Positions 23,417 through 23,531 of a stretch of 23,531 nt of DNA are shown here, in pieces. The stretch comes from an uncultured Ignavibacteriota bacterium. GTDB taxonomy: Bacteria; Bacteroidota; Ignavibacteria; Tepidaquicellales; Tepidaquicellaceae. The stretch covers positions 1-23,531 of the forward strand of contig CALGII010000231.1 of assembly GCA_937915485.1 (NCBI GenBank). The letters are read 5' to 3'. The notes beneath the pieces were generated by a model, which saw only the letters and a program-made list of their open reading frames with translations, ran no database searches and was not told where the DNA came from. How positions within the stretch are numbered: the first letter of the stretch is position 1; the number at the start of each line of letters is the position of its first letter. A program made the position numbers and the translations under genes.

Positions 23417-23422
23417 ATTATA
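23417..23422 (-). promoter_or_regulatory. Possible -10 element for the tRNA-Asp locus
   Basis: TATAAT on the minus strand lies 9 nt before the first base of copy D, in a very AT-rich leader. No good -35 element is seen at the expected distance. If used, it would transcribe the pseudo-tRNA and the intact tRNA together. Confidence 0.35.
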
Positions 23423-23480
23423 AATTTAATCAATTTTGAGAAATAATTCCACTCAATTTCTTTGTCCTTACTAAATAGGA

Positions 23481-23507
23481 AACCGGCAAATCGAAGATTT
23501 GCCGGTT
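23481..23507. terminator. Strong hairpin near the right window edge
   Basis: A perfect 12-bp stem AACCGGCAAATC/GATTTGCCGGTT closes a GAA loop. No immediate T run follows on either strand; a T run appears at about 23521 on the + strand. It is probably a terminator or insulating hairpin for a gene beyond the window. Confidence 0.45.
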
Positions 23508-23531
23508 ACGTAGGAGAGGGTTTTTATTCTA

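Overview
The window most likely comes from a bacterium of the Bacteroidota/Ignavibacteria group. The first gene ends in a type IX secretion sorting domain of the form common there (PNPFNPST, LGQEV, GVYFYKL). Several predicted lipoproteins have relaxed lipoboxes, and many starts lack a clear Shine-Dalgarno sequence. The group assignment is an inference from protein style; no rRNA gene is present.

Layout. 1-1310: the 3' part of a secreted Asp-box (BNR repeat) protein with a T9SS sorting domain. 1311-1810: non-coding DNA with short tandem repeats, a terminator hairpin and a 170-nt tract with no G on the + strand. 1811-7392: a compact glycogen/alpha-glucan operon of GlgB branching enzyme (GH13), a GH57/DUF3536 glycosidase and a GH77 4-alpha-glucanotransferase, joined by a 3-nt gap and a 1-nt overlap. 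7480-11010: a small outer-membrane-like protein, then two tandem 429-residue paralogous lipoproteins with nearly identical leaders, each followed by a similar terminator. 11167-12066 (minus): a lone C-terminal transketolase half. 12138-15701: queA, a PLP-dependent D-cysteine desulfhydrase-like enzyme, a DinB-like protein and a TPR lipoprotein. 15709-17316: three small genes of unknown function, one of them an internally duplicated lipoprotein whose second copy has lost a conserved His.

17317-23531 looks more AT-rich and accessory. It carries a metallophosphoesterase gene broken by an apparent one-base deletion and bracketed by imperfect 32-nt direct repeats, a Lys/Asn/Glu-rich secreted protein, a small GIY-YIG nuclease, an AraC-family regulator next to a secreted alpha/beta hydrolase with a Cys nucleophile, and a tRNA-Asp(GTC) locus.

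The most striking structure is the GIY-YIG gene. It lies between two identical 43-bp direct repeats derived from the 3' half of tRNA-Asp, in which exactly 8 nt of the T arm are replaced by a 16-nt perfect palindrome. The same palindromic variant recurs about 2.4 kb away in a chimeric tRNA-Asp pseudogene, directly upstream of the intact tRNA-Asp. This looks like a small mobile cassette or repeat family linked to tRNA-Asp and a GIY-YIG nuclease.
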